From assembly GCF_032191465.1 (NCBI RefSeq), contig NZ_JAQOUE010000001.1:1488001-1552000 (forward strand): a DNA stretch of 64,000 bases, read 5' to 3'. The translations under genes and the position numbers were made by a program. Positions 9,135 through 18,335 of the stretch are shown piece by piece. Each line of letters starts with the position of its first letter. Position 1 is the stretch's first letter. The notes under the pieces are model-generated. The model worked only from the letters and a program-made list of their open reading frames with translations, had not been told where the DNA came from and searched no databases. This stretch comes from Candidatus Nitronereus thalassa (lineage in GTDB: Bacteria; Nitrospirota; Nitrospiria; Nitrospirales; UBA8639).

Positions 9135-10838
9135 TTATGCGATGGGGACGTGAGGGTCGTCCCATAATGGATTCTCACGCTTATCACTAACCATCTCAAG
9201 ATTGCTTTCCAATTCAATACGACGCAAGCGATCCACAATTCCCGAGTAAATGGGATGGAGGGTCTCTTTATGAAGGGCCGATACTCCGACACCATGATGA
9301 CGGTAGCAAAGCGCTTCCGCGAGTTCAGGCTGTAACCGATCACACTTATTCAGGACAAAAATTCTCGGGACCTTGTCTAATTCCAATTCCAATAAGATAT
9401 GCTCAACAACTTGGATCTGTTGATCAAAGTCCGAGGCGCTGGCATCAATGACATGCAACAATAAGTCAGCGTCATGCAACTCCTCAAGAGTCGTTCGAAA
9501 AGCTTTCAAGAGCCCTTGGGGAAGATCTCGGATAAAACCGACGGTATCCGTCAGAATGACTTCCTGGCCCGTGGGCAAATGGAGACGGCGACTTACGGTG
9601 TCCAAGGTCTCAAACGGTCGATTGTCCGCGGGGACATGGCTATCGGTGAGGGCATTGAGCAACGTCGATTTTCCGGCATTGGTATATCCCACAATCGACA
9701 CGACGGGAACTTGATTCCGTGTTCGCTTGGCTCGTTGCTGGATACGATGTTTCGTCAACGACTCCAGGTCACTTTCAAGATGGGTAATTCGGTCCCTTAC
9801 TCGCCGAAGGTCGGTCTCGAGTTTGGTTTCTCCTGGACCTCGACCACCAATTCCCCCGCCCAATCGAGAGAGCGCGGTACTTGATTGCGACAATCGCGGC
9901 AACACATATTTCATTTGCGCTAATTCGACTTGGATCTTCCCAGAACGGGAATGCGCACGTTTCGCAAATATATCCAGGATTAACTGAGTGCGGTCCAGCA
10001 CTTTCATTTCCGTCTTTTCCGAAATAGAGCGGATCTGTGTGGGAGTCAGGTCTCGATCAAAAATTAACATTTCGGCGCCACTCTGAAGCGCGTGAATAAT
10101 CACATCCGTCAGCTTCCCCGACCCCATGACATACTTTGGATTCATAGCCACGAGCCGCTGCTCGACAACATCCAACACTTCGATTCCTTGAGAGACAATG
10201 AGTTCTTTTGTTTCCGCAAGGCGTTCTTCCTGTTCGGCTCGACTCCTGGCATACACACTCACGAGTATGGCGCCTGGTCGACCGTTGGTCGTTTTGAGGG
10301 CAGGAGTTTCTCGACCGATTTCGGACTCTAAAGACTGTACGAATTCCTGGCATTCCATTTGAAACGAATGGAATGCCGTAGGGGCTAATTCCACGTATGC
10401 TTTTCTTTCAGCACTTGTTGGAAGCAAATGGGCCACGAAAATCCTTCCTGGCTCTCCTTGCTCTCCAACCCCAATGGCAACCATCATATCCAAACGCAAT
10501 AAGGCAAGGTCCGTTAAATCATCCTTTGTTAAAGGCTGATCTTTGAGGTGTGTATGGACAAATCGGACTCCGCGTAATAAACGGGAACCCGATCGACTTC
10601 TGGCGAGCAAAGGAAGAACGAGTTGCCGATCAGTTCCAACGATAATGTTTTCGATCTCTCCCCGGCGATTGATCAAAAATCCAATTTGTCGACGGATTTC
10701 ATGTGAGAGTTCTGTTGATGCCTTCGCCAATTCCGGCGTAATCACACGCTCGACTGGAATACGTCGCCGATAGAAACGTTCGAGTCGTGCCAATTGGCTA
10801 GCTTTAAGACCGTTTAAATATCCAGTAGGTGTGGGAAT
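9135..10838 (-). CDS. hflX: GTPase HflX (likely ATT start)
   Basis: Ribosome-associated GTPase of the OBG-HflX superfamily that splits or rescues stalled ribosomes. The long form (567 residues) has an extra N-terminal region, the HflX domain with GGRGPGETKLE, and a C-terminal G domain with P-loop GYTNAGKST near residue 395, DTVGF and NKCD. An internal TTG at 10793 could start it, but homology-like sequence (PTPTGYLNGLKASQ) continues upstream to an ATT at 10836-10838, placed six bases after AGGAGGAG. No ATG/GTG/TTG lies between that ATT and the in-frame tsaD stop, so ATT is the likely start. A sequencing error changing ATG to ATT is the alternative. Confidence 0.9.
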   Translation of the reverse strand: MPTPTGYLNGLKASQLARLERFYRRRIPVERVITPELAKASTELSHEIRRQIGFLINRRGEIENIIVGTDRQLVLPLLARSRSGSRLLRGVRFVHTHLKDQPLTKDDLTDLALLRLDMMVAIGVGEQGEPGRIFVAHLLPTSAERKAYVELAPTAFHSFQMECQEFVQSLESEIGRETPALKTTNGRPGAILVSVYARSRAEQEERLAETKELIVSQGIEVLDVVEQRLVAMNPKYVMGSGKLTDVIIHALQSGAEMLIFDRDLTPTQIRSISEKTEMKVLDRTQLILDIFAKRAHSRSGKIQVELAQMKYVLPRLSQSSTALSRLGGGIGGRGPGETKLETDLRRVRDRITHLESDLESLTKHRIQQRAKRTRNQVPVVSIVGYTNAGKSTLLNALTDSHVPADNRPFETLDTVSRRLHLPTGQEVILTDTVGFIRDLPQGLLKAFRTTLEELHDADLLLHVIDASASDFDQQIQVVEHILLELELDKVPRIFVLNKCDRLQPELAEALCYRHHGVGVSALHKETLHPIYSGIVDRLRRIELESNLEMVSDKRENPLWDDPHVPIA

Positions 10839-10844
10839 GGACTT

Positions 10845-10852
10845 CTCCTCCT
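10845..10852 (-). promoter_or_regulatory. Shine-Dalgarno site that fixes the unusual hflX start
   Basis: AGGAGGAG on the minus strand, five bases after the tsaD stop codon and six bases before the ATT codon. It is far too distant from the next normal start codon (TTG at 10793, 51 bases on) to serve it. Confidence 0.75.
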
Positions 10853-10856
10853 GAAA

Positions 10857-11930
10857 TTATTGATTCACAGCTTTTTGGTGGTTTGGCTTCATGGTATGGA
10901 GGATTTGGGTTTGAAGATTCGCCTTGGCGTCAGCATCCCAGGAAGCGAACTCTCCTTGGTGAAAAGCCCATAACCCAGCCGCGGCAATCATGGCCGCATT
11001 GTCCGTGCACAACTCGATCCTGGGAATGGTCAATTGAACGCCAGATTCCGCACCACGCTCTGCGAGCCTTACTCGCAAGCGGCTATTCGCGGATACGCCA
11101 CCAACAATGGCAACGGCCCCCACCTTATAACGACGAACCGCCCGAAATGTTTTTTCCACCAAGACCTCGACAATAGCTTCTTGATAACCCGCAGCCACGT
11201 CGGCTAGAACACATTCCTGAGCATTCTTTTTTATATCCCTCATGTAATACAACAAAGAAGTTTTGAGCCCACTAAAACTAAAATTGAGCCCCCCTCGATT
11301 CAAGTATGGCCGAGGGAAACGAACGGCTTGAGGATTACCGGATTGTGCGAGTCGATCAAGGGCAGGGCCACCGGGGAAATCTAACCCGAGCATTTTGGCT
11401 CCTTTATCGAACGCCTCTCCTGCCGCATCATCAAGGGTTCGACCAACGAGGCGGTATTCCTGGAACCGCGGAACAAAATACAAATGGGTATGTCCACCCG
11501 ACACGACGAGAATCACACAAGGAGTTTGGAGATTTGGCTGCTGCAACCAAGCCGAAGCCACGTGCCCTTCAAGATGATTCACCGCTATCCAAGGGATATT
11601 TTGTGCATACGCTAAGGCTTTCCCAAAACTTACTCCAACAAGGAGAGCGCCGGCTAACCCAGGTCCCTGGGTGACGGCAATGCCTTTCACATCAGACAGG
11701 GTGATCTGTGCAAGACGGATAGCTTCCTGCACAATCTCCTCGATTTTCTCCGTATGTTTTCGGGATGCCAGCTCTGGCACCACCCCCCCAAATCGTCGAT
11801 GCACATCATGTTGGGAAGACACGACATTGGCCAGGACCTCTCCCTTCTCCGAAACCACCGCCGCTGCCGTTTCGTCGCAGGAGGTTTCGATTCCTAAAAT
11901 GTAACCAGGCTCTGCTGATGAGAAGTTCAA
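10857..11930 (-). CDS. tsaD: tRNA N6-adenosine threonylcarbamoyltransferase TsaD
   Basis: Transfers the threonylcarbamoyl group to A37 of tRNAs reading ANN codons, acting with TsaB, TsaE and TsaC. The 357-residue protein starts with the ASKHA-fold GIETSCDETAAAV (residues 13-25), has His59 in RKHTEK and the metal-binding pair His119/His123 in NHLEGH. The C-terminal TDNAAMIA motif is present. It is the first gene of the leftward operon ending in coaBC; its stop is 18 bases before the proposed hflX start. Confidence 0.96.
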   Translation of the reverse strand: MNFSSAEPGYILGIETSCDETAAAVVSEKGEVLANVVSSQHDVHRRFGGVVPELASRKHTEKIEEIVQEAIRLAQITLSDVKGIAVTQGPGLAGALLVGVSFGKALAYAQNIPWIAVNHLEGHVASAWLQQPNLQTPCVILVVSGGHTHLYFVPRFQEYRLVGRTLDDAAGEAFDKGAKMLGLDFPGGPALDRLAQSGNPQAVRFPRPYLNRGGLNFSFSGLKTSLLYYMRDIKKNAQECVLADVAAGYQEAIVEVLVEKTFRAVRRYKVGAVAIVGGVSANSRLRVRLAERGAESGVQLTIPRIELCTDNAAMIAAAGLWAFHQGEFASWDADAKANLQTQILHTMKPNHQKAVNQ

Positions 11931-11983
11931 GGTGGTAGAATGGCTTTGTTAAATTAAGAGGTTGAAGGGAAATTTTCGATCAT

Positions 11984-12025
11984 AAAAACACGACGACCCT
12001 CACCGCCCGAAAGCCATGAGGGTCG
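11984..12025 (-). terminator. Hairpin terminator after clpC
   Basis: On the minus strand CGACCCTCA and TGAGGGTCG form a 9-bp stem with a 14-base loop, followed after four bases by GTTTTTA. It lies between the clpC stop and the tsaD start and probably separates the two transcription units. The loop is long and the T-run short, so termination may be partial. Confidence 0.6.
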
Positions 12026-12070
12026 CTATATTCATTCACTCAATCTCGGGATCATCCGATCGTCTCACGA

Positions 12071-14500
12071 TCAGACACTAGCCATGGCTTCTTCCTCAAC
12101 AAAGAAGGGAGCATTATCCCGCAACATGACTTTGATCTTTCGAACATCTTTGAATCGACCTTTGATCAATTCCTCTGATAGGGGATCGCCTAACAGTTTT
12201 TGAATGGTTCGCCGCATAGGCCTGGCCCCATATTGCGGTTGATACCCTTCATCAATTAACCATTGTTTGACCTCTTCCCCGATATCCAATTGAACGTCGC
12301 GCTCTGCAAGCCGATCATTCAACTCTTTGATCAGAATATCTATGATTTGGAAGAGATGAACTTTTTCCAATGGGTGGAAGACCACAAATTCGTCGACGCG
12401 ATTCAAAAATTCGGGGCTGAAATTCCGCTTGAGTTCATCAAGCACTTCACCCGTCATGCGCTTACGATCACCGGTAGCTTCTTCTTTTTGAAATCCCAGT
12501 GATACGCCTTTTTGAATCATTTTAGTGCCCAGATTCGAGGTCATGACAATAATCGTATTTTTGAAATCAACTTTTCGACCCAAACTATCTGTCAGGACAC
12601 CATCATCCAAAACTTGGAGTAACACGTTAAAGATATCCGGATGGGCTTTTTCGATTTCATCGAACAGCACCACAGAGTAGGGTCGACGTCGAACTTTTTC
12701 GGTTAATTGTCCACCCTCTTCATAACCCACGTACCCTGGAGGTGCCCCGAACAACCGAGAACTCGTAAATTTCTCTTGGTACTCAGACATATCGATTCGG
12801 ATTAAAGAATCCTCGGTGTTGAAAAGGAATTCCGCCAAGGCTCTGGCCAATTCGGTTTTCCCCACACCGGTCGGGCCTAAGTAGATGAACGACCCGATGG
12901 GCTTGCGAGCTTCCTTCAACCCAGCGCGAGAACGGCGAATGGCTCGACAAACTGCGGAGATGGCCTCTTCTTGACCAACAATCCGTTTGTGCAAAAATTC
13001 CTCCATATGGAGAAGCTTTTCCGATTCTTCTTCTTCCAGTTTGAACAAAGGAATTCCCGTGATTTTCGAGATGACAAAACTCACATCCTCACCAGTGATC
13101 ACTGGTTTATCTTGTTCTTGTTTCTTTTTCCAATCACGCTTGGCATCTTCCAATAACTTACGAAGCCGTTCTTCTTCCTCACGATACTTGACCGCTTCTT
13201 CAAAGCTTTGCAAGCCAATAGCCACTTCTTTTTCCCGAGCCACCCGCTTCAATTCCTGCTCGAGAGATTTCAACTCAGGAGGCAATGCATAAGATTGAAG
13301 CTTAGCACGCGAGCCGGTCTCATCAATGAGATCAATGGCTTTATCGGGAAGGAACCGATCTGTAATATATCGATCCGTCAACTTAACAGCTTCAATCACA
13401 GCTTCGTCAGTAATTTCTACGCCGTGATGTTCTTCATACCGGTCACGCAAACCTTGAATAATTTTAATCGTTTCCTCGACTGAAGGCGGATTGACGTGGA
13501 TCGGCTGGAACCGTCGCTTCAATGCCCCGTCTTTTTCAATGTGCTTTCGGTATTCATCTAAGGTTGTTGCACCAATACATTGAATTTCGCCACGTGAAAG
13601 TGCAGGCTTCAGCATGTTGGCGGCATCAATAGAACCCTCTGCTGCCCCAGCCCCAACCAATGTGTGAAGTTCATCGATAAATAAAATGATATTTCCCGCC
13701 TGAGCAATTTCTTTCATTACCACCTTCAGGCGCTCTTCAAATTGTCCACGGTATTTGGTGCCTGCCACTAATGATCCAAGATCAAGAGCAATCACGCGCC
13801 GATTTAACAAATTATCTGGGACATCCATAGATACTATGCGTTGAGCGAGCCCTTCCACGATCGCCGTCTTGCCTACACCAGACTCTCCGATCAACGCAGG
13901 ATTGTTCTTGGAACGACGACTGAGGATTTGTAAAACTCTCTCTATTTCATCACCGCGGCCAATCACCGGGTCCAACATGGATTCTTGCGCGAGTTGGGTC
14001 AGGTCCCGCCCAAATTCATCAAGGGCTGGGGTGCTGCTTTTCTTGTCACGTTCACGGGTTCCGGACTTCCGGAGAAAGGTTACCGTTAACTGCCTGGCCG
14101 TCAACAAGTTGCCTCCCAGACTTCTTAAGACCTTCCCCCCGATGCCTTCCTCTTCTCGGAGAAGGCCAAGAAGCAGATGCTCGCTGCCAATATGATTATG
14201 GCCTAGGAGTCGAGCCTCCTCTACGCCATATTCGATCACTTTCTTTACACGCGGGCTAAAAGGGATTTCTCCAAATGTGACTGTGGTGCCACCACTGGGC
14301 AAGTTTCGCTCAATCTCCAAACGAATTTGTTCAGGAGATAAACCCATCTTTTTAATGATCATCAGCGCAATCCCATCCGACTCGCGAAGAATGGCAAGTA
14401 CGAGATGTTCAGTCCCTAGATAATCATTCTGGTGGCGTTCAGCTTCTTCGCGGGCCAAAATAATGATCTTTCGGCCTCTGTCCGTAAATCGTTCGAACAT
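12071..14500 (-). CDS. clpC: ATP-dependent Clp protease ATP-binding subunit ClpC
   Basis: Hsp100 AAA+ unfoldase that feeds substrates to ClpP. The 809-residue protein has two Clp-N repeats (about 1-145), a first AAA domain with GESGVGKT near residue 205, a UVR-like coiled middle domain (about 410-470, rich in Glu/Lys/Arg), and a second AAA domain with GPTGVGKT near residue 545 and the Walker B LFDEIEKAHPD. The middle domain makes it ClpC rather than ClpA or ClpB. Translation starts at ATG 14500 behind AGGAGG (14505-14510). It diverges from nadK across a 303-base region. Confidence 0.97.
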   Translation of the reverse strand: MFERFTDRGRKIIILAREEAERHQNDYLGTEHLVLAILRESDGIALMIIKKMGLSPEQIRLEIERNLPSGGTTVTFGEIPFSPRVKKVIEYGVEEARLLGHNHIGSEHLLLGLLREEEGIGGKVLRSLGGNLLTARQLTVTFLRKSGTRERDKKSSTPALDEFGRDLTQLAQESMLDPVIGRGDEIERVLQILSRRSKNNPALIGESGVGKTAIVEGLAQRIVSMDVPDNLLNRRVIALDLGSLVAGTKYRGQFEERLKVVMKEIAQAGNIILFIDELHTLVGAGAAEGSIDAANMLKPALSRGEIQCIGATTLDEYRKHIEKDGALKRRFQPIHVNPPSVEETIKIIQGLRDRYEEHHGVEITDEAVIEAVKLTDRYITDRFLPDKAIDLIDETGSRAKLQSYALPPELKSLEQELKRVAREKEVAIGLQSFEEAVKYREEEERLRKLLEDAKRDWKKKQEQDKPVITGEDVSFVISKITGIPLFKLEEEESEKLLHMEEFLHKRIVGQEEAISAVCRAIRRSRAGLKEARKPIGSFIYLGPTGVGKTELARALAEFLFNTEDSLIRIDMSEYQEKFTSSRLFGAPPGYVGYEEGGQLTEKVRRRPYSVVLFDEIEKAHPDIFNVLLQVLDDGVLTDSLGRKVDFKNTIIVMTSNLGTKMIQKGVSLGFQKEEATGDRKRMTGEVLDELKRNFSPEFLNRVDEFVVFHPLEKVHLFQIIDILIKELNDRLAERDVQLDIGEEVKQWLIDEGYQPQYGARPMRRTIQKLLGDPLSEELIKGRFKDVRKIKVMLRDNAPFFVEEEAMASV

Positions 14501-14565
14501 TTTCCCTCCTCAGGGCAAGGTATTTTCTCGCATCCTTACGATTAACCCGAGAGTAACACGCTCAA

Positions 14566-14595
14566 AGTCTATCCACCATCTCTTTTCACTGTCAA
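14566..14595 (-). promoter_or_regulatory. Candidate sigma-70 promoter for clpC
   Basis: On the minus strand TTGACA (14595-14590) and TAGACT (14571-14566) are separated by 18 bases, giving a leader of about 60 bases before the clpC ATG. No CtsR or HrcA operator is evident by eye. Confidence 0.45.
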
Positions 14596-14676
14596 GGTGT
14601 TAGAACCTTAGTAACCATAGGTTTCCATAATCATTCAGTCCCGTCAAGAGCTTAAGATTTCGGACGCCTATTTTGA

Positions 14677-14705
14677 TTGACTCAAGCATCCGCACCCTAT
14701 ACAAT
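14677..14705 (+). promoter_or_regulatory. Candidate sigma-70 promoter for nadK
   Basis: TTGACT at 14677-14682 and TACAAT at 14700-14705 with a 17-base spacer, a good match to the consensus. The expected transcript start near 14712 leaves a leader of about 90 bases before nadK. Confidence 0.5.
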
Positions 14706-14803
14706 TTTTTTCCCGATTTCGAATATAGGACGGCTCAGGAAATATCATTCCATGTCGGTCAGCCCCACCGTATAAACACTTTTCGTAATTAGACGAGTCG
14801 ATC

Positions 14804-15655
14804 TTGACCATAATCGGTATTCTCACTAAACCGCAGTTCCCAGAATTGGAGTCCGTTTTACAGGATTTGGTCCAATGGCTCCGGGAAAAAAATAAGAAAG
14901 TCGTATTGGGTTCCTCAGCCGCTGCTTTGCTCAATGAAGAAATTTCTCATGGAGATCAAGCACTTGCATCGCAAGCGGAACTGGTGATTGTTCTCGGGGG
15001 CGATGGAACCATGCTGAATGCGGCCCGGTTAGTGGAGCCACGTTCGACCCCGATCCTAGGTGTAAATATGGGGGGCCTCGGGTTTTTGACCGAGGTAAAC
15101 GTGGAAGAAATGTTTGAATCCTTGGAAAAGGTGTTTGCCCAACAGTTTCAACTCGATACCCGCCTACGGCTGGAAGCTCGAATCGCCCACCTAAAGGGAG
15201 AGGATGAACAATGCACCGCTCTTAACGATATTGTGGTTAGTAAAGGTGACATTGGGCGGATGATCAAAACCCACATCCAAATTGACAAACAGTTTGTCAC
15301 CCATCTCCGAGGCGATGGGGTGATCGTGGCATCACCCACAGGCTCCACGGCGTATAGCATGTCCTCCGGGGGGCCAATACTTGATCCATCATTAGAAACC
15401 TTACTACTCACCCCCATTAGCCCGCATACCTTAACTCATCGCCCACTTCTCGTGCCGAGTCATGTCTCGCTGGAAATCACGCTCACCAGCGATGATGAGG
15501 TTCGCGTCCTCTTTGATGGACAAATTGCCTTTACCATGAACCACGGCGATTCCATTATCATCAGCGCGTCCCCCCATCGCACTCGTCTTATCCGATTCCC
15601 AGACCGTACGTACTACGACGTGTTGCGTAACAAACTCAAATGGGGAAATGGGTAA
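14804..15655 (+). CDS. nadK: NAD kinase
   Basis: Phosphorylates NAD+ to NADP+. The 283-residue protein shows the ATP-NAD kinase GGDGTM motif (residues 65-70), the NE/D substrate region ALNDIVVSKG near residue 140, and the glycine-rich SPTGSTAYSMSSGGP near residue 180. The only start before an upstream in-frame stop is TTG 14804; translation from there begins directly with the conserved first strand (IIGILTKP). The ribosome site is weak. Confidence 0.95.
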   Translation: MTIIGILTKPQFPELESVLQDLVQWLREKNKKVVLGSSAAALLNEEISHGDQALASQAELVIVLGGDGTMLNAARLVEPRSTPILGVNMGGLGFLTEVNVEEMFESLEKVFAQQFQLDTRLRLEARIAHLKGEDEQCTALNDIVVSKGDIGRMIKTHIQIDKQFVTHLRGDGVIVASPTGSTAYSMSSGGPILDPSLETLLLTPISPHTLTHRPLLVPSHVSLEITLTSDDEVRVLFDGQIAFTMNHGDSIIISASPHRTRLIRFPDRTYYDVLRNKLKWGNG

Positions 15656-15725
15656 AGTACTTTTCTCGAGGATGGAAACCATTCCGAGGATTAGGCGCCA
15701 TTGAACAGTCTTTGACCCTATTTAT

Positions 15726-16091
15726 TTAAGGTTGGCACTCAGGACATTCCGTGCGTTCAACAAGCGCACGAAACTCTTCGGAAGTAAGGGGGAAAATTTG
15801 CTGGCAGGTTTCGCATTGGCGAATTTCAAAATAAGCTTCGCCATCATCGTGAATTTCACAGGGCAATAGGAGATCCAAAGGATCATAGCCTAAGGTTTGG
15901 CCATCGGAAAATTTCACCACAGCTAGTCGAATATTAAACTGTTGAAATGTCCCTTCCTTGCCTTGAAGGTCATTTACCCCTCCAATAGCACACACGGGTT
16001 GACCGGACTTCCGGATTTTTAGATCCTTAAGCGTCCGCTGGGAAGCCGTGGCCACTTCATACTCCACGGTATCTTTTGAATCAGTTGTCAT
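15726..16091 (-). CDS. Conserved hypothetical protein with C-terminal zinc-knuckle motif
   Basis: Family not recognised. From ATG 16091 the product is 121 residues, acidic and soluble. The C-terminus has two CxxC pairs (CETC and CPEC) about 20 residues apart, typical of a structural zinc ribbon. A longer reading from 16184 adds 31 residues that look like random hydrophobic translation, so the later start is preferred. It is divergent from the ArsC-like gene and converges on nadK. Confidence 0.65.
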   Translation of the reverse strand: MTTDSKDTVEYEVATASQRTLKDLKIRKSGQPVCAIGGVNDLQGKEGTFQQFNIRLAVVKFSDGQTLGYDPLDLLLPCEIHDDGEAYFEIRQCETCQQIFPLTSEEFRALVERTECPECQP

Positions 16092-16229
16092 TATCATCAA
16101 TTGCTCAAAGCATAGCGATCTTGATAAGAAATTCTGCCCTTTCAGCTTGTAACATGCGGCGAAAAACAGCGTCAAGATAACCACCAGCCTTTACTGGCCA
16201 TCATGCAAAGAAGGAGCAACCCCTCACCC

Positions 16230-16580
16230 ATGGCACACATTACCATTTATCAAAAACCAACATGTTCCACTTGTAGAAAAGTCATTAAACTGGTTGAAGA
16301 AAGCGGACAACCTTTTACCGCCATCAATTATTACGAGAAGCCCTTGACCAAAACGAGACTTAAGGAGTTACTTAAAAAAGGTGGGTTGACAGCCAAAGAC
16401 GTGATGAGGGCCAAGGAAGATATTTATAAATCACTCAACCTGGCCAAGACGGACAAATCCGAAGACGAACTCATTGATCTTATGATCAAGCATCCAGACC
16501 TCCTCCAACGCCCATTAGTGGAAAAAGGTAATAAGGTCATCATGGCCCGTCCACCAGAGACCATTGAAGAAATTCTGTAA
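16230..16580 (+). CDS. ArsC/Spx/YffB-family thioredoxin-fold protein
   Basis: A 116-residue member of the arsenate reductase (glutaredoxin-linked)-like family. The first strand and redox loop read ITIYQKPTCSTC, with Cys12 and Cys15 forming a CxxC; the C-terminal RPLVEKGNKVIMARPPE matches the family's RP motif. True ArsC usually has a CX5R-type catalytic site; here the CxxC is closer to Spx/YffB relatives, so arsenate reduction is not assured. Start ATG 16230 is preferred over 16203 because the fold begins there; GGAG lies about 14 bases upstream. Confidence 0.8.
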   Translation: MAHITIYQKPTCSTCRKVIKLVEESGQPFTAINYYEKPLTKTRLKELLKKGGLTAKDVMRAKEDIYKSLNLAKTDKSEDELIDLMIKHPDLLQRPLVEKGNKVIMARPPETIEEIL

Positions 16581-16706
16581 ACCACTTGCTCCCTCTAATG
16601 TTCTTAGTCCTATTTGGAATGACACTGAGAATCACAGACTCAATGGGGTGGGGTAGGGTTTTGCCAGGCCAATACTGGGAATAAGGAAAGATCCTTCCAA
16701 AGACCG

Positions 16707-17345
16707 TCACTCATTCATCCCGGACCAATTTTGAGATTCGGTGCCCTGGGCTTCGGTTCTGGGAATAGTCGAGTCGGCGCGAAGGTATTGATAGGCTTCG
16801 ATGATACGACGTAACTCTGGTTCATCGCTACGGTCGCCCTTATTAAAATCAGGATGGAGCTTTTTCGCTCGTAGCCGAAAAGCTCGGGTGATCGCAGCCA
16901 TGGAAGCTCCAAATTCCAACCCCAGCGCCTGATAAGCCTGTTCGTGCGAATTAATTTCACCGTGAGAAGCCGTGGGATCGCCTCCCATCCCGCCTGTGGC
17001 CTTCTTAAAAAAATCAAACAGATTTATTTTTCGACGACGGCGCTTGGGGCGCTGATAAATTTCGCTGTCGAATTCCTCGAAGCGGTCTTCCACAAATTCC
17101 AGCCTCGCCTCTAACCGTTGGGCATGATTGAGCTCCACCACCTCATCCAATTCCTCCTCAATGATCCCAATCATCCGCTCAACTTCCTCGAGTCCCTTCT
17201 CCACCACAAAATAGCTTTCCTCGCGCTCCAACATCATCGTGTCAATCGCAAAGTCCATGCTTGTTTCAAACTTTGACTTCAACTCAATGATTCGCCGACG
17301 CATCCCTCGAAAGTAGCGGGCCTTGGCACGCTCATCAAATGCCAT
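16707..17345 (-). CDS. J-domain (DnaJ-like) protein with N-terminal coiled coil
   Basis: A 212-residue protein. Residues 1-95 are charged and helical, rich in Glu/Arg and likely coiled coil; residues 101-106 form a basic KRRRRK patch. A C-terminal J domain covers about 137-190 with the HPD tripeptide at 164-166, so it should stimulate an Hsp70 (DnaK) ATPase. It lacks the Gly/Phe and zinc-finger regions of DnaJ, making it a type III J protein whose N-terminal part probably selects the client. Its start faces the cytochrome c gene across a 220-base divergent region. Confidence 0.85.
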   Translation of the reverse strand: MAFDERAKARYFRGMRRRIIELKSKFETSMDFAIDTMMLEREESYFVVEKGLEEVERMIGIIEEELDEVVELNHAQRLEARLEFVEDRFEEFDSEIYQRPKRRRRKINLFDFFKKATGGMGGDPTASHGEINSHEQAYQALGLEFGASMAAITRAFRLRAKKLHPDFNKGDRSDEPELRRIIEAYQYLRADSTIPRTEAQGTESQNWSGMNE

Positions 17346-17476
17346 TCCATCTCCCTACAGTCGTGACTCAGATCCCAAATCCATAAGTAATTGGAGAAAA
17401 AAACGCATTGTAGCACAAAGTCTTTTCCAAACACCCAGGATCTCTGACTTTGTGATCCCGTGAATTTCACGCGTGA

Positions 17477-17506
17477 TTGCCCGTCTGTTTCATTGAATGC
17501 TACAGT
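17477..17506 (+). promoter_or_regulatory. Weak promoter candidate for the cytochrome c gene
   Basis: TTGCCC at 17477-17482 and TACAGT at 17501-17506 with an 18-base spacer. An inverted repeat ACAAAGTC (17415-17422) / GACTTTGT (17446-17453) lies just upstream and could be an operator, or chance. Confidence 0.25.
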
Positions 17507-17568
17507 GCTGAGGCCTTTTTTAGGAATTCATTATTTTTCACGATTATTTTTCACAGGGAGGAAAAGCC

Positions 17569-18066
17569 GTGAACAGGTTGTTGGGAATTTTGATCAGTTT
17601 TGGGTTGGTGATGGGCTTCGCAACCATAGGATGGGCAGGAAATCCCACGGGATACGGGCAAGCAGGAGGCGAATTTGACATTACCATTTCGAGGGTACCT
17701 GCCGGTGAAAAAGCCAAAGCCCGAAAAATGAAACCACCCTTCGAGGCAACGCCTGAAATTCTGGCCGAAGGGAAAAAAATATTTTTAGGAGTCGGAGGCT
17801 GCGTGAGCTGTCACGGACCGGAGGGCAAAGGCGATGGCCAAGCCGCGAGCAATCTCCCAATCCAACCAAGAAATTTCACGAACCCAAAATTCAAAAAACT
17901 GCGTAAGCCCGGCGAACTCATGTGGGTACTGAAAAACGGTAGCATGGGCCAAACCGGCAAAGTGCCTGGCACTGGTATGCTCCCAGTGGTGCAACCCAAA
18001 GGATTCATCACCGAAGAGCAAGGGTGGAAAGCGCTGTTATACGAACTCAGTTTGGGGGGCAAATAG
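17569..18066 (+). CDS. Periplasmic monohaem cytochrome c
   Basis: A class I c-type cytochrome, exported and probably a soluble periplasmic electron carrier. The 165-residue precursor has a Sec signal peptide (hydrophobic 4-20, cleavage after GWA near residue 23), one haem-binding CVSCH at 78-82 and a likely axial Met137 in GTGMLP. GTG 17569 is the start, seven bases after GGGAGG. No oxidoreductase partner is adjacent, so the redox partner is unknown. Confidence 0.92.
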   Translation: MNRLLGILISFGLVMGFATIGWAGNPTGYGQAGGEFDITISRVPAGEKAKARKMKPPFEATPEILAEGKKIFLGVGGCVSCHGPEGKGDGQAASNLPIQPRNFTNPKFKKLRKPGELMWVLKNGSMGQTGKVPGTGMLPVVQPKGFITEEQGWKALLYELSLGGK

Positions 18067-18150
18067 CGTCACTTTTACTATTTGTCTAGGGGTCTATCAA
18101 TACGACTAATTGTTGATATTCATTTAGTTACCATTCTCAATAGTTTTACC

Positions 18151-18224
18151 TTCGTCATCCTGGGCCAGCGGCGAGGTATCGCGCTTTGGAACAAGAGATG
18201 CTTCGTTGCACTCAGCATGACGAA
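18151..18224. repeat. Imperfect inverted repeat in the cytochrome c-dnaE gap
   Basis: TTCGTCATCCTGGGCCAGCG on the left faces, on the complement of the right arm, TTTCGTCATGCTGAGTGCAA. The arms form an imperfect stem with a loop of roughly 30 bases. The form resembles the dispersed extragenic repeats built on GTCAT[GC]CTGAG found in many bacterial genomes. It is the only notable item in the 269-base gap before dnaE. Confidence 0.5.
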
Positions 18225-18335
18225 AGGTCTTTGCGAATAATTTCAGAGTCCTTCATTAGGCCAGAGCCAAACGGCCTTCATTGACATGCCCTAGGTCCAA
18301 GGTTACACTTTTTCATTTTTTAGGACACACCCATC

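Noticed and set aside
14668-14934. 88-codon minus-strand ORF crossing the nadK start
   Set aside because: It overlaps the clear nadK reading frame and the promoter region and has no protein-like features.
16091-16184. Upstream extension of the zinc-knuckle protein with a hydrophobic N-terminus
   Set aside because: It looked like a signal peptide, but the sequence has no cleavage site or ribosome site and the product reads as a cytoplasmic zinc protein.
17415-17453. Inverted repeat ACAAAGTC/GACTTTGT as a regulator operator
   Set aside because: Only 8 bp per arm with a 23-base spacer and no second site; chance cannot be excluded, so it is mentioned only under the weak promoter entry.
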